From positions 31,264-95,263 of the forward strand of contig NZ_QBFD01000015.1 of the NCBI RefSeq assembly GCF_003335585.1: a stretch of 64,000 nt of DNA. The letters are read 5' to 3'. Position 1 is the stretch's first letter. Every line of letters begins with the position of its first letter. Under the pieces are notes generated by a model, which saw only the letters and a program-made list of their open reading frames with translations, was not told the origin of the DNA and made no database searches. A program made the position numbers and the translations under genes. This document shows positions 35,110 through 45,404 of the stretch, in pieces. The stretch is from Sulfitobacter sp. DFL-14 (GTDB taxonomy: Bacteria > Pseudomonadota > Alphaproteobacteria > Rhodobacterales > Rhodobacteraceae).

Positions 35110-36423
35110 CTACTCCGCGCCACCCCGCTTGCTCCTCAGCTTCGCGAAATAGTCCAGCCGCTTTTTCAACTCCCGCTCGAATCCCCGCTCAACCGGGGCA
35201 TAAAGCGCCTGTCGCGCCACCCCTTCGGGAAAGTAATCCTGCCCGGAAAACCCGTCTTCGGCATCATGGTCATAGGCATAGCCATCGCCATAGCCCTGTT
35301 CCTTCATCATCTTCGTGGGCGCGTTCAGGATATGCTTGGGCGGCGGGGCCGATCCGGTTTCCTTCGCCGCACGCCGTGCGCCCTTGTAGGCCACATAGGC
35401 CGCATTCGACTTGGGCGCGAGCGCCAGATAGGTCACCGCCTGCGCCAGCGCCAGCTCGCCCTCCGGGCTGCCAAGACGCTCGAACGTTTCCCAGGATTGC
35501 AGGCAGACCGCCTGCGCCTGGGGATCGGCCAGCCCGATGTCCTCCACCGCCATGCGGGTGATCCGCCGCGCGAGGTAACGCGGGTCCTCGCCGCCTTCCA
35601 GCATCCGCGCAAACCAATAGAGTGCCGCATCCGGGTCCGACCCGCGCACCGATTTGTGCAGCGCCGAGATCAGGTTGTAATGGGAATCGCCGCTCTTGTC
35701 GTATTGCGCGGCCCGCCGCATCAGCCGCGCCGCCAGCGATGCCTTGTCCAGCTTGCCCTCGACCTTCCAGGCCACCAGTTGCTCGATCAGGTTCAGCAGC
35801 GCCCTCCCGTCGCCATCCGCCATCTCCAGCAGCGCCATGCGGGCGTCGGGCTGCAAGGGCAGGTCCACCCCCAGCTCCTGTTCGGCCCGCCGGGCCATCA
35901 GTTCCAGATCGTCAACCGTCAGCCGCTCCAGCACCAGCACCTGCGCGCGGGACAGAACCGCCGCGTTCAGCTCGAAACTGGGGTTCTCGGTGGTCGCCCC
36001 CACCAACAGGATCGTGCCATCCTCCATATGTGGCAGGAACCCGTCCTGCTGCGCCTTGTTGAAACGATGGATCTCATCGACAAACAGCAAGGTTCCCTGC
36101 CCCTGCCGCCGCCGCAGCTTGGCCGCGTCAAAGACCTTGCGCAGCTCCGGCACGCCGCTGAAAATGGCGCTGATCTGCACAAAATGCAGGTCCGTCTCAT
36201 CCGCCAGCAGACGCGCGATGGTGGTCTTGCCCACCCCTGGCGGTCCCCAGAAAATCAGCGAGGACAGCGTCCCCGACCCCAGCATCACCGTCAGCGGCGC
36301 CTCCGGCCCCAGAATCTTGCGCTGGCCGATGACTTCCGAAATGGCGCGCGGCCGCAGCCGGTCGGCCAGCGGGCGATGCCCGCCGCTTTCCTCTGCATCC
36401 CCGGTATCGAAGAGATCTGCCAC
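35110..36423 (-). CDS. rarA: Replication-associated recombination protein A (AAA+ ATPase)
   Basis: The 437-aa AAA+ protein has Walker A 'GPPGVGKTTIARLL', Walker B 'LLFVDEIHRFNK', the sensor region 'VGATTENPSFELNAAVLSRA', and the C-terminal MgsA tetramerisation domain ('DPDAALYWFARMLEGGEDPRYLARRI'). It acts at stalled replication forks. It begins 3 bp after the Deg protease stop, so both are probably co-transcribed. Confidence 0.96.
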   Translation of the reverse strand: MADLFDTGDAEESGGHRPLADRLRPRAISEVIGQRKILGPEAPLTVMLGSGTLSSLIFWGPPGVGKTTIARLLADETDLHFVQISAIFSGVPELRKVFDAAKLRRRQGQGTLLFVDEIHRFNKAQQDGFLPHMEDGTILLVGATTENPSFELNAAVLSRAQVLVLERLTVDDLELMARRAEQELGVDLPLQPDARMALLEMADGDGRALLNLIEQLVAWKVEGKLDKASLAARLMRRAAQYDKSGDSHYNLISALHKSVRGSDPDAALYWFARMLEGGEDPRYLARRITRMAVEDIGLADPQAQAVCLQSWETFERLGSPEGELALAQAVTYLALAPKSNAAYVAYKGARRAAKETGSAPPPKHILNAPTKMMKEQGYGDGYAYDHDAEDGFSGQDYFPEGVARQALYAPVERGFERELKKRLDYFAKLRSKRGGAE

Positions 36424-36426
36424 CGC

Positions 36427-37803
36427 TCAGACCCGAAACCGCAGAAGGCTGCGGCGATCGCCGCGCTGGATCAGCAGTTCAAACTGCCGCACCTGGCCAC
36501 CGAACAGGGCCTGCAGATCCTTGGGGTCTTCGATCTCGACACCATTGACCGACAGGATGATATCGCCGCTGCGCAGCCCGACGCGGGGGCCGAACCGTCC
36601 CGCGTCCATGACAACAACGCCCGTTGCCTCCAGCGGCAGGTTCAGCTCTGATATCACCGCCGGGTTCACCCGTGCGATCCGCATGTCCGGCAGGATGCTG
36701 CGGGCCGGCAGCACCTCCTCGTCGCGCGCGGGCACATCCGGTGCGGCGATGAGCGAGACATCGGCCTCTTTCTCTTCCCCGCCCCGCAGGAATCGCACCG
36801 GGGCCTGGCTGCCAAGCCCCGCAACGCTCATCCGGTAGATCATCTCGTTGGGTGTATGCACCGGTGCACCGCCCACACGGGTGATCACATCCCCCACCTG
36901 CAAACCGGCCTCCAGAAAGGGACTGGCCGCGTGCAGGCCCGAGATGATGATCCCCCCTGCCCGGTCCAGCCCAAGGGGCCCCGCCATGTCGCTGTCCACC
37001 GGCTGGCCGCTGATCCCGGCCCAGGGCCGGGCAAAGGCCACCTCACCCGCGCGGGCCTGCGTGACAAAGGCCTTGACCAGGTCGGCAGGGATGGCAAAAC
37101 CGATACCATTGGACCCGCCCGACCGTGTCAGGATCGACGTGTTGATGCCGATCAGCTGCCCGGCCATGTCAATCAGCGCCCCGCCGGAATTGCCCGGGTT
37201 GATCGGCGCATCGGTCTGGATGAAATACCCCAGCCCCGAATTGCCGCCCCCCGCACCGGAGCGCGCAAGCCCCGAAACGATGCCGCTGCTCACTGTCTGG
37301 CCGACGCCGAAGGGATTGCCGATGGCCAATGCCAGTTCACCCACCTCCACCGTCTCGCTGTCGCGCAGTTCAAGATAGGGCAGCGGCGCCTCCGCGTTAA
37401 TCTTCAATATGGCCAGATCGGCCTCTGCATCCCCCAGCAAGACTTCCGCCGAATACTCACGACGGTCGTTGAGCACGACACGAATTTCCGTTGCCATGCC
37501 GACCACATGGTAATTCGACACGACAATCCCGTCCGCGGAGAGGATCACACCCGAGCCAAGCGAGTTCTGGACCCGGGGCCGTTCGGAAAACGGATCGCTG
37601 AAGAATCGCTCGAAAAACGGATCGCTCTGCAGCGGTGTCCGGCGCGGGGCCGCCATGATCTTGGCATAGATATTGACCACCGCCGGTGTCGCCTGCTTGA
37701 CCAGGGGCACGAAACTCAGCTGCATCTGGGCGGCGGATTGCGGCACCTGCTGGGCCAGCGCGGGCGCCGCCACGAGGGCAAGGATCATCAACAGATATCT
37801 CAT
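36427..37803 (-). CDS. Periplasmic Deg/HtrA-family serine protease
   Basis: The 458-aa protein starts with a signal peptide (MRYLLMILALVAAPALAQ) and has a trypsin-like domain with the triad H99 (SNYHVV), D129 (EADLAIL) and S206 (PGNSGGAL). Two PDZ domains follow (around 255-340 and 375-455). It should degrade or refold damaged envelope proteins. The start at 37803 places the signal peptide at the N-terminus. It lies downstream of rplQ beyond a terminator. Confidence 0.95.
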   Translation of the reverse strand: MRYLLMILALVAAPALAQQVPQSAAQMQLSFVPLVKQATPAVVNIYAKIMAAPRRTPLQSDPFFERFFSDPFSERPRVQNSLGSGVILSADGIVVSNYHVVGMATEIRVVLNDRREYSAEVLLGDAEADLAILKINAEAPLPYLELRDSETVEVGELALAIGNPFGVGQTVSSGIVSGLARSGAGGGNSGLGYFIQTDAPINPGNSGGALIDMAGQLIGINTSILTRSGGSNGIGFAIPADLVKAFVTQARAGEVAFARPWAGISGQPVDSDMAGPLGLDRAGGIIISGLHAASPFLEAGLQVGDVITRVGGAPVHTPNEMIYRMSVAGLGSQAPVRFLRGGEEKEADVSLIAAPDVPARDEEVLPARSILPDMRIARVNPAVISELNLPLEATGVVVMDAGRFGPRVGLRSGDIILSVNGVEIEDPKDLQALFGGQVRQFELLIQRGDRRSLLRFRV

Positions 37804-37883
37804 GCCCCAGATATGCGCGGCGAGGGCGGAATGCGCAACTCCCCTGCTCTTTTTGGCAAAAAATATCCCTGCACCACGGCAAC

Positions 37884-37913
37884 AAAAAAAGCCCCGCCAG
37901 AAGGCAGGGCTTT
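37884..37913 (-). terminator. Rho-independent terminator after rplQ
   Basis: Read leftward, AAAGCCCTGCC pairs with GGCGGGGCTTT around a 4-nt loop, followed by a run of seven T. This marks the end of the rplO-secY-adk...rplQ transcript, 23 bp after the rplQ stop. Confidence 0.9.
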
Positions 37914-37936
37914 CAACGCGCAAAATGCGAAAATTA

Positions 37937-38353
37937 TTATTCCGCGGCTTCTTCCGCTGCCAGGCGGGCCTTGTCGCCTGCACCCTTGGCATCGCGGTCG
38001 CGGTCGACGAATTCGATGATCGCCATCGGCGCCATGTCGCCATAGCGGAAACCCGCCTTGAGAACGCGCACGTAACCGCCCTGGCGGTCCTTGTAGCGCG
38101 GGCCGAGAATGTCGAACAGTTTCGCCACATAGGCGTCCTGCTTGAGCTTCGCGGCCGCCTGACGGCGGGCGTGCAAATCGCCGCGCTTGGCCAGCGTGAT
38201 CATCTTTTCGATGATCGGGCGCAGTTCCTTGGCCTTGGGCAGCGTTGTCTTGATCTGTTCGTGCTCAATGAGCGAGCCTGCCATGTTTGCCCAGAGCGCC
38301 TTGCGGTGCTCATGTGTGCGGTTGAGGCGGCGGTATCCACGTGCGTGACGCAT
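37937..38353 (-). CDS. rplQ: 50S ribosomal protein L17
   Basis: The 138-aa protein begins [25 protein letters not shown], the standard bL17 start (ATG 38353). An Ala/Glu-rich tail ends the protein. It is last in the alpha operon as in most bacteria. Confidence 0.98.
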   Translation of the reverse strand: MRHARGYRRLNRTHEHRKALWANMAGSLIEHEQIKTTLPKAKELRPIIEKMITLAKRGDLHARRQAAAKLKQDAYVAKLFDILGPRYKDRQGGYVRVLKAGFRYGDMAPMAIIEFVDRDRDAKGAGDKARLAAEEAAE

Positions 38354-38516
38354 TTTTCTTCTCCTAATGTGCCCTCTACGGGCGATTTTGCTTTGTCCGG
38401 CTGGCGTGCGTAGCGCCAACTCTCCTTGGGGTCAGCGTCACCCGAAGGGAGGCGCGTAACCCGGTCGTTGTCCGCCATCAGGCGGGCGATGAAAGGGCAG
38501 GATGCCCGGGGTGCAA

Positions 38517-38542
38517 GGTGCGCAGTAAATGCGCACCCTACG
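38517..38542. repeat. GTGCGCA/TGCGCAC palindromic repeat, copy 1 (after rpoA)
   Basis: GGTGCGCA (38517-38524) pairs with TGCGCACC (38530-38537) across GTAAA and is followed by CTACG. It lies 5 nt after the rpoA stop on the transcript. It belongs to the same family as the elements at 49888-49950 and 62369-62416. Confidence 0.75.
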
Positions 38543-38547
38543 GGTTC

Positions 38548-39564
38548 TTAAAAGTTGTCTTCGAACTTCTTGGCCAGATCTTCGATGTTGTCTGGCGGCC
38601 AGTCTTCGACGTCCATGCCAAGGTGCAGACCCATGCCCGACAGCACTTCCTTGATCTCGTTCAGGGATTTGCGGCCAAAGTTCGGGGTGCGCAGCATTTC
38701 TGCTTCGGTCTTCTGGATCAGATCGCCGATGTAGACGATGTTGTCGTTCTTCAGGCAGTTTGCCGAACGCACCGAAAGCTCCAGCTCGTCGACTTTCTTG
38801 AGCAGCAGCGGGTTGAATTCCAGACCGTCGTCGTCGTCCTGACGGGAGGCCGATTCCGGCTCGTCGAAGTTGACGAAGATGCCCAGCTGATCCTGCAGGA
38901 TGCGTGCGGCGAATGCCACGGCGTCATCCGGCGTGATCGACCCGTCGGTTTCCACCTTCATGGTCAGCTTGTCATAGTCCAGCACCTGGCCCTCGCGGGT
39001 GGGCTGCACGTCATAGCTGACCTTCTTGACCGGCGAATAGATCGCGTCGATCGGGATCAGGCCGATGGGCGCATCTTCCGGCTTGTTCTTGTCAGCGCTG
39101 ACATAACCCTTGCCGGTGTTGACGGTCAGTTCCATATAGACGTCCGCGCCATCGTCGAGGTGACAGATGACGTGATCGCGGTTCAGGATCTCGATACCGG
39201 CGGATTCGCTGATGTCGCCTGCGGTGACAACGCCCGGACCCTTGGCAGAGATCGACAGGCGCTTGGGCCCTTCGACTTCCATGCGGATCGAGACACCCTT
39301 GAGGTTCAGGACGATGTCGGTGACATCTTCGCGGACACCGGCAACCGAAGAGAATTCATGCAGTACGTTGTCGATCTGCACGGAGGAGATCGCGGCACCC
39401 TGAAGCGAGGACATCAGAACGCGGCGCAGCGCGTTGCCCATGGTCAGACCGAAACCACGCTCCAGCGGTTCGGCAACCACGGTGGCCTGACGCGCGGGGT
39501 CGTTGCCCGGCTTTACGTCAAGCTGCTGTGGCTTGATCAGTTCGGCCCAGTTCTTATGGATCAT
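38548..39564 (-). CDS. rpoA: DNA-directed RNA polymerase subunit alpha
   Basis: The 338-aa protein begins [13 protein letters not shown] (ATG 39564) and contains the dimerising N-terminal domain ('[22 protein letters not shown]') and the C-terminal domain ('[46 protein letters not shown]') for UP-element and activator contact. It is in its usual place between rpsK and rplQ. Confidence 0.99.
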   Translation of the reverse strand: MIHKNWAELIKPQQLDVKPGNDPARQATVVAEPLERGFGLTMGNALRRVLMSSLQGAAISSVQIDNVLHEFSSVAGVREDVTDIVLNLKGVSIRMEVEGPKRLSISAKGPGVVTAGDISESAGIEILNRDHVICHLDDGADVYMELTVNTGKGYVSADKNKPEDAPIGLIPIDAIYSPVKKVSYDVQPTREGQVLDYDKLTMKVETDGSITPDDAVAFAARILQDQLGIFVNFDEPESASRQDDDDGLEFNPLLLKKVDELELSVRSANCLKNDNIVYIGDLIQKTEAEMLRTPNFGRKSLNEIKEVLSGMGLHLGMDVEDWPPDNIEDLAKKFEDNF

Positions 39565-39677
39565 GTGTCCCTCCATCCTAGTATCTGCCGCATGTCCGGT
39601 CGGCGGATACGCTCGAGGTTTCAAAAAAGCGGTATGGGGCCGCGTGAACACACGCGGCCCCGTCAATAAAGTCGCGC

Positions 39678-40067
39678 TTAGACGCGGCGGCGCTTGGGCG
39701 GACGGCAGCCGTTGTGGGCCATCGGTGTCACATCACGGATCGAGGTGATGTTGAAACCGGCAGCCGCCAGGGCGCGCAGGGCGCTCTCACGGCCGGAACC
39801 CGGCCCCTGAACTTCGACTTCCAGAGTCTTCACGCCATGTTCCTGCGCCTTGCGGCCCGCATCCTCTGCAGCCATCTGGGCGGCATAGGGTGTGGATTTC
39901 CGCGAGCCTTTGAAACCGCATGTTCCGGCAGAGGACCAGCTGATCGCATTACCCTGAACGTCGGAAATCAGGATCTTGGTGTTGTTGAAGCTCGAATTCA
40001 CATGCGCCACACCTGCGGCGATGTTCTTGGAGACCTTGCGTTTGGTGCGTTTTGCATCGCGTGCCAT
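39678..40067 (-). CDS. rpsK: 30S ribosomal protein S11
   Basis: The 129-aa protein has the uS11 pattern '[22 protein letters not shown]' and the C-terminal '[18 protein letters not shown]'. It lies in the platform of the 30S subunit. It is 15 bp downstream of rpsM. Confidence 0.99.
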   Translation of the reverse strand: MARDAKRTKRKVSKNIAAGVAHVNSSFNNTKILISDVQGNAISWSSAGTCGFKGSRKSTPYAAQMAAEDAGRKAQEHGVKTLEVEVQGPGSGRESALRALAAAGFNITSIRDVTPMAHNGCRPPKRRRV

Positions 40068-40082
40068 GTTCTCAGCCCTCCC

Positions 40083-40451
40083 TTATTTCTTCTTGCCGGC
40101 AATGGCCTTTGCGGGGCCCTTGCGTGTGCGTGCGTTGGTATGGGTGCGCTGACCGCGAACCGGCAGGTTGCGGCGGTGGCGCAGGCCACGGTAGCAACCA
40201 AGGTCCATCAGGCGCTTGATGTTCATCTGCGTGTCACGACGCAGGTCACCTTCGACGGTGTAGTTTTCGTCGATGTGCTCGCGCACTTTCAGGACTTCAG
40301 CGTCGCTAAGTTCGTTGACCCGGCGGGACAGGTCGATGCCAACGGCTTCGCAGATCGCGCGTGCCGAAGAGTTGCCGATACCGGTGATATATGTGAGGGC
40401 GATGGGAACCCGCTTTGCAGTCGGGATGTTAACGCCGGCAATACGTGCCAC
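40083..40451 (-). CDS. rpsM: 30S ribosomal protein S13
   Basis: The 122-aa protein has the uS13 start [22 protein letters not shown] and the C-terminal '[24 protein letters not shown]'. It is at the 30S head and contacts the 50S subunit. It normally follows adk or secY; here a Hint-domain gene intervenes. Confidence 0.99.
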   Translation of the reverse strand: MARIAGVNIPTAKRVPIALTYITGIGNSSARAICEAVGIDLSRRVNELSDAEVLKVREHIDENYTVEGDLRRDTQMNIKRLMDLGCYRGLRHRRNLPVRGQRTHTNARTRKGPAKAIAGKKK

Positions 40452-40733
40452 GTGTCATATTCCTTTTCGTTGCGGGTCCGTCATGCCGGACCCTTTTTTC
40501 ACAACATAAGCCCGATGCGTTTTGGGCGCGTCGGGCCTGGCTGATCAGGTGATCTTGCGGAACGGAGAAACCCCCTTGCCGCAAATTGATTCGTCGTCAA
40601 GATACGGCTGGTTACGGGCAATCCGGACAAGGGTCAAGGCACGAACTGCCCGATGGGCCCGCTTCCGCCACATGCAAGCGGTTTTGCCGGACACGGCGGG
40701 GTTTCGCGAACCCGATCGGGGTTTCCCGCCAGG

Positions 40734-41789
40734 TCAGATCACGGCGCAGAGCAAACGCGCCTCATAGGCCCGCACAGTGGGCCGAACGGTCTTCCACATG
40801 CCACGTAAAACGCCGCTGCGCAATTCGGGAAACAGACGGAACAGTTCGCGCCGGGTGGGTTCGTCCACCGCACCGACCGCCCTGTCGCCGGGATTGAAGC
40901 TTTCGGTTTCGCTGCCCGCCGCAAAGACGATTTCGTGCCGGTCACACATGAAATGCCAGTATTCGACCTCCGCCAGGTCGCGCACCTCCTGGATCGCCGT
41001 GCCATCGACAAGATGGCGGGCGGCCACCAGCGCCTGATCTGTTGCCAGCAGCAATTCGCACCGGGACCCGGAGAACAGGAAGCGGTGGGCGGGCGACACC
41101 ATGATTTCGCAGAGCGGCAGGCCCTGCCCCAGCGCGCCGGGACGCAAGCGGATGGGAGCAAGTGCCGTGTTTTCGGGTGTCAGGGCGACGCGCGTGGTCG
41201 CGATCCAGCGAATCGCCTGGGCGCCATTGTCCAGCGTAGTCACCATGTCGCCCGGGCGCAGGTTCTCTACCGCCACTTCCCCGTCCGGCGTGCGGATCGG
41301 CGTGCCACGGCAGAAACAGACGATCCCGTCCGGGTTGGCGGATGCGATATCCGACAGCTCCAGCTCCCCGTTGCCACCCGGCAGCACATCGCGCCCCTGC
41401 ACGAATGTGGCGGTCCCGGCATCGGCAAAGCCGCCAAGATCGATGGCGAACCTGGGGCCGCCGAAAAGCCCGAAGATGATGTAATCGTCCCCGGCGCCTG
41501 TATTGTTGTAGGCATCCGGCGTCGAGAAATTGGCAGAGATGAGCGGCGTGGCCGACGGCACCAGCGTGCCGGAAGCGTTCGGAACGGCAGCATGGATCGC
41601 AAAGAACTGGCCATTGCCAATGGTTTCACCCTCACCCTGCGTGCGGATCAGGAAGAAGCGGGAGGTCTCGTCCCCCAGCGTCTTGATGCCATTCAGCCTG
41701 ATGGTCGAGGTGCCCCCGGGAAAGGTGACATGCGCGGTCGAGAACTGCGCAATCTGGTTTCCGGAAAGGAGGAACTGCTCGCCTGACAT
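40734..41789 (-). CDS. Hint (hedgehog/intein)-domain protein inserted in ribosomal cluster
   Basis: The 351-aa protein has a Gly/Thr-rich N-terminal half (about 1-150) of beta type and a Hint domain from C158 ('CFCRGTPIRTPDGEVAVENLRPGDMVTT'), with the block 'VSPAHRFLFSG' carrying the second conserved His. Hint proteins of this kind are frequent in Rhodobacteraceae and may self-cleave. The Hint core is not followed by an intein C-terminal His-Asn, so splicing is unlikely. It lies between adk and rpsM on the same strand. Confidence 0.87.
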   Translation of the reverse strand: MSGEQFLLSGNQIAQFSTAHVTFPGGTSTIRLNGIKTLGDETSRFFLIRTQGEGETIGNGQFFAIHAAVPNASGTLVPSATPLISANFSTPDAYNNTGAGDDYIIFGLFGGPRFAIDLGGFADAGTATFVQGRDVLPGGNGELELSDIASANPDGIVCFCRGTPIRTPDGEVAVENLRPGDMVTTLDNGAQAIRWIATTRVALTPENTALAPIRLRPGALGQGLPLCEIMVSPAHRFLFSGSRCELLLATDQALVAARHLVDGTAIQEVRDLAEVEYWHFMCDRHEIVFAAGSETESFNPGDRAVGAVDEPTRRELFRLFPELRSGVLRGMWKTVRPTVRAYEARLLCAVI

Positions 41790-41966
41790 TCTGCCCGCAC
41801 CTTGAAGGGGTCTGACGCCCCTGTTCGGCCCACGATTCTTCGTGGGTCCGATTCAACGATCAGTCAAATTCATGGCAAATTGATGGCAAAACAGATGGTG
41901 GCCTGGCGCGCAGGCGAAAAACCGCCGCGCGCCGGCCTGTATTTCAGAAGCGGAGGTTCGCCCCCG

Positions 41967-42545
41967 TCAGGAATCCAGCGTCGCGGAAATGCTGCGCTGC
42001 ACATCCTCGATGGCACCCAAGCCATCCACACCGCGCAGCAGTCCCTTGGCGTGGTAATACCCGATCAACGGCGAGGTCTGTTTGTAATAGGCCATCAGGC
42101 GCACCTTCAGGCTTTCGGCATTGTCATCCGCGCGCACCGGCTGGCCTGCCTTGCGGGCCTCTTCGGCGCGGCCGACGATGCGGTTTACCAGAACATCATC
42201 ATCGACCTGCAGTTCCACGGCATGTGCGATGGTTTGGCCCACCTCTTCCATCAGGAGCGACAGCGCATCTGCCTGCGCCAACGTCCGGGGAAATCCGTCA
42301 AAGATGAAACCGCCCTTGTTGTCGCCTTCCAGCTTTTCGCGGATCAGGCCGATCACGATCTCATCGGTGACCAGATCGCCACGCGCCATGACATCGGCAA
42401 CCATCTTGCCCATCTCGGTGCCTGAATCCTTGGCCTCGCGCAGCATGTCACCGGTGGAAAGCTGAACCATGTTGCGGGTTTCAACCAGATGGCGTGCTTG
42501 CGTGCCTTTGCCGGCGCCCGGCGGTCCAAGGAGAATAATGTTCAT
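41967..42545 (-). CDS. adk: Adenylate kinase
   Basis: The 192-aa protein has the P-loop '[12 protein letters not shown]', '[10 protein letters not shown]', '[14 protein letters not shown]' and '[22 protein letters not shown]'. The lid is of the short form without zinc cysteines. It interconverts ATP, ADP and AMP. Its start overlaps the secY stop by 4 bp, as often seen in alphaproteobacteria. Confidence 0.98.
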   Translation of the reverse strand: MNIILLGPPGAGKGTQARHLVETRNMVQLSTGDMLREAKDSGTEMGKMVADVMARGDLVTDEIVIGLIREKLEGDNKGGFIFDGFPRTLAQADALSLLMEEVGQTIAHAVELQVDDDVLVNRIVGRAEEARKAGQPVRADDNAESLKVRLMAYYKQTSPLIGYYHAKGLLRGVDGLGAIEDVQRSISATLDS

Positions 42546-43915
42546 CGGCGTACTGGGCTCCGTTTCTTGCGTGGTTTTCCTTTGCCGGCACCTTTACCGC
42601 GCAACTGAGATTTTTCGAGCAGACCTTCGTACTGATGGGCGAGCAGATGGCTCTGCACCTGCTGGATCGTGTCCATGGTGACCGACACGACGATCAGTAC
42701 CGACGTACCGCCGAAGTAGAACGGAATGGCGAACTGTCCGCGCAGGATTTCGGGCAAGAGCATGACAGCCACCAGATAGGCCGATCCCAGCACCAACGTG
42801 CGATTGACCACGTATTCCAGGTATTGCGCCGTTTTCTTGCCGGGACGAATGCCCGGGACAAAACCGTTCTGGTTTTTGAGATTCTCGGCCACTTCATCGG
42901 GTTTGAAGCTGACATTGAACGTATAGAAATACGCAAAGAACACGATCATCGCCATGAAGAACAGCAGGTACAGCGGCTGACCGGGGCCGAAGTTGGCCAG
43001 CATCCAGGACATGATCGGGCTGGTGGAATTGCCCGAAAACGTGCTGATGGTGACGGGCAGCAACAGCAACGACGAGGCAAAGATCGCCGGGATCACGCCC
43101 GCCGGGTTGACCTTGACCGGCAGGTGGCTGGACCCGCCGTCGTACATCTTCATGCCGACCTGACGGCGCGGGTACTGTATGTGGATCTTGCGCAGCGCCC
43201 GTTCCATGAACACCACGAACATGATCGTGAGCACCACCATCAGCAGCACGCCCACGATCAGCGCCGGGCTGATGGCGCCGCTGCGACCGGAGGCGAAGAA
43301 CTGCGCCAAAGCCGCAGGCACTTCCGCGATGATGCCGACGAAGATAATCAGGGAGATACCGTTGCCGATGCCGCGCGCGGTGATCTGCTCCCCCAGCCAC
43401 ATCAGGAACATCGTGCCGCCCACCAGCGTGATCATGCACGACAGCCGGAAATACAGGCCGGGATCGGCGGCGATATCGCCCGCTTCCAGCGACACGGCCA
43501 GCCCGTAGGACTGCAACGTCGCCAGCGCCACGGTGCCGTAGCGCGTATACTGGTTGATCTTCTTGCGGCCCTGTTCACCCTCTTTCTTGAGCTGCTCGAG
43601 GGCGGGCACCATCGAGGTCATCAGCTGCACGATGATCGAGGCCGAAATATAGGGCATGATCCCGAGGGCAAAGATGCCCATCCGCCCCAGCGCGCCGCCG
43701 GTGAACATGCTGACCATGCCGCCGATGCCCTGGCCCGCGCTTTCCATGAAATCGCGTAGCGCCTGACCGTCAATCCCCGGCACCGGAATGAAGGTGCCCA
43801 ACCGGTAGACGATCAGCAAACCCAGCGTGAACAGGATCCGGTTGCGCAGGTCTGTCGCCTTGCCCAATGCGGACCAGCTGGTGTTGGCGGCCATGTTTTC
43901 GACGGCTGATACCAT
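42542..43915 (-). CDS. secY: Preprotein translocase subunit SecY
   Basis: The 457-aa protein has ten membrane helices, with '[18 protein letters not shown]', '[16 protein letters not shown]' and '[20 protein letters not shown]' among the SecY marks, and the cytosolic loop '[20 protein letters not shown]'. It forms the protein-conducting channel. A start at the eighth residue (MAANTSW) is also possible. Confidence 0.98.
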   Translation of the reverse strand: MVSAVENMAANTSWSALGKATDLRNRILFTLGLLIVYRLGTFIPVPGIDGQALRDFMESAGQGIGGMVSMFTGGALGRMGIFALGIMPYISASIIVQLMTSMVPALEQLKKEGEQGRKKINQYTRYGTVALATLQSYGLAVSLEAGDIAADPGLYFRLSCMITLVGGTMFLMWLGEQITARGIGNGISLIIFVGIIAEVPAALAQFFASGRSGAISPALIVGVLLMVVLTIMFVVFMERALRKIHIQYPRRQVGMKMYDGGSSHLPVKVNPAGVIPAIFASSLLLLPVTISTFSGNSTSPIMSWMLANFGPGQPLYLLFFMAMIVFFAYFYTFNVSFKPDEVAENLKNQNGFVPGIRPGKKTAQYLEYVVNRTLVLGSAYLVAVMLLPEILRGQFAIPFYFGGTSVLIVVSVTMDTIQQVQSHLLAHQYEGLLEKSQLRGKGAGKGKPRKKRSPVRR

Positions 43916-44037
43916 GAGGGGTCTCTTTTATTGTTATGCAAACGCCGCCCCGGCCGTTTTCCGGCGGGCGGCGTTCTGGGAAAACTCGAAGGAACATGTA
44001 AGCGGGTCGCGGCCCGCTCACAAGTCTTAAGGTCCGA

Positions 44038-44517
44038 TTACTCGGCTGCTGCCGCCGCAGGTGCTGTGACGGTCAGGGTGCCGCCCGCTTTTTCCACCGC
44101 TTCAACGGCAGATTTGGACGCGCCTGCAACCTGCAGGTCGATCTTGGACGTGATGTCGCCCTTGGCCAGCACGCGAATGCCGTCCAGTTCGCGACGGACC
44201 AGACCGGATGCAACCAGCGCTGCGGCGTCGATCGCCTTGCCTGCGTCCAGTTTCTTGGCGTCGATGAATTTCTGGATCAGGCCCAGGTTCACAACGGCAA
44301 AGCTCTTGCGGTTCGGCTTGTTGAAGCCACGCTTGGGCAGACGTTGGTAGAGCGGCATCTGGCCGCCTTCGTAGCCATTGATCGACACGCCGGAACGGGA
44401 TTTTTGACCCTTGATACCACGGCCACCCATCTTGCCCTTGCCAGAGCCGGGGCCACGGGCAACGCGCATGCGTTTCTTGGATGCGCCCGGATTGTCGGAA
44501 AGTTCATTCAGTTTCAT
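44038..44517 (-). CDS. rplO: 50S ribosomal protein L15
   Basis: The 159-aa protein begins [41 protein letters not shown], the uL15 pattern. A short Ala-rich tail ends it. It is here the first gene of its transcript because a non-ribosomal block separates it from rpmD. Confidence 0.98.
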   Translation of the reverse strand: MKLNELSDNPGASKKRMRVARGPGSGKGKMGGRGIKGQKSRSGVSINGYEGGQMPLYQRLPKRGFNKPNRKSFAVVNLGLIQKFIDAKKLDAGKAIDAAALVASGLVRRELDGIRVLAKGDITSKIDLQVAGASKSAVEAVEKAGGTLTVTAPAAAAAE

Positions 44518-44615
44518 GTCGCTTCTCCTTTTGCCGGAATTGGCCCCCAGCGACGGGAGCGGCCAAACGCGGCGTTTACGAATCTATAGCGGACGCGTCA
44601 TGCGTCCACCGGGGG

Positions 44616-44644
44616 CGTATAGACGAGCACCGGCGCAGGATCAA
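44616..44644 (-). promoter_or_regulatory. Candidate promoter of rplO-secY-adk operon
   Basis: On the minus strand TTGATC (44644-44639) and TATACG (44621-44616) are 17 bp apart, each a 4/6 match to consensus. It lies 99 bp upstream of rplO, in the interval left by the inserted block, so it would give rplO to rplQ an independent start. A perfect GGACGC/GCGTCC hairpin lies in the leader. Confidence 0.5.
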
Positions 44645-44678
44645 GCGGGGTTGCACATCGCCCCGCGCGGACTGGACG

Positions 44679-45302
44679 TCACAGCTTGCGGGCCACAACG
44701 AAATGACTGGGTGGTGCGGCCGGGTAATTCCCGGTCTCGATAATCTCGAACCCCGCTTCTTCGATGATGCGGTCCAGATCGGCGATCCTGAGAAAGCGGA
44801 CAAAGGGGGCCTTGCCGATCAGCTGCATCACCGGCAGGACCAAGCGCCAGATGCCCGGCTTCTCGCCCAGACAGACGGTCTTGGTGATCAGCAGCCCGCC
44901 CTTTGCGGTCTGGTCCGCCAGCCCCGCCAGCGCGCCCTGCAGGTCCTCCACCAGGTGCAACAGGTTCAACCCCATCACCACGTCAAAGGGGCCGCCCGCA
45001 TCGACACCGCGCCCGACCGCCATCGTGCTGAAGGTCACATTGCCGACCTCTTGCGCCCGTGCCTTGCCTTGCGCGATGTCGATCATCGTCTGCGACAGAT
45101 CCGTCGCATGCAAATGATCAACCTGAGGGGCCAGGGCCAGCGCAGTCGACCCTGTGCCGCAGCCGACCTCCAGCACCCTGTCCTGCTGGCGCAGGTAAGA
45201 CCGGATGCGGTCCAGCGTCTGGGCATAGGCCGCTTCATCCCTGACGGGCTGGCGGGCGTATTTCCTGGCGACACCATCCCAGAACTTTGCACTTGGCTTC
45301 AT
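44679..45302 (-). CDS. Class I SAM-dependent methyltransferase
   Basis: The 207-aa protein has the SAM motif I 'DRVLEVGCGTGSTALAL', post-I 'HLHATDLSQTMIDIAQGKA', and motif 'FDVVMGLNLLHLVEDLQGAL'. It resembles small UbiE/COQ5-like methyltransferases. ATG 45302 is followed directly by MKPSAKFWDGVA, the typical start of this subfamily. It is divergent from the LysR gene at 45405. The substrate is unknown. Confidence 0.9.
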   Translation of the reverse strand: MKPSAKFWDGVARKYARQPVRDEAAYAQTLDRIRSYLRQQDRVLEVGCGTGSTALALAPQVDHLHATDLSQTMIDIAQGKARAQEVGNVTFSTMAVGRGVDAGGPFDVVMGLNLLHLVEDLQGALAGLADQTAKGGLLITKTVCLGEKPGIWRLVLPVMQLIGKAPFVRFLRIADLDRIIEEAGFEIIETGNYPAAPPSHFVVARKL

Positions 45303-45404
45303 CTTCGTCTCCCTCAGCTTGCCACTCTTTGTGTTGCCACCGGGTAATGCATACGGATCTGCAAGGTAATTGTGGAAAAATGCAGTTTCGATATACGATA
45401 TTGC

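Noticed and set aside
40734..41789. Intein in a ribosomal or adk gene
   Set aside because: The Hint domain belongs to a free-standing protein; adk and rpsM are intact and not interrupted.
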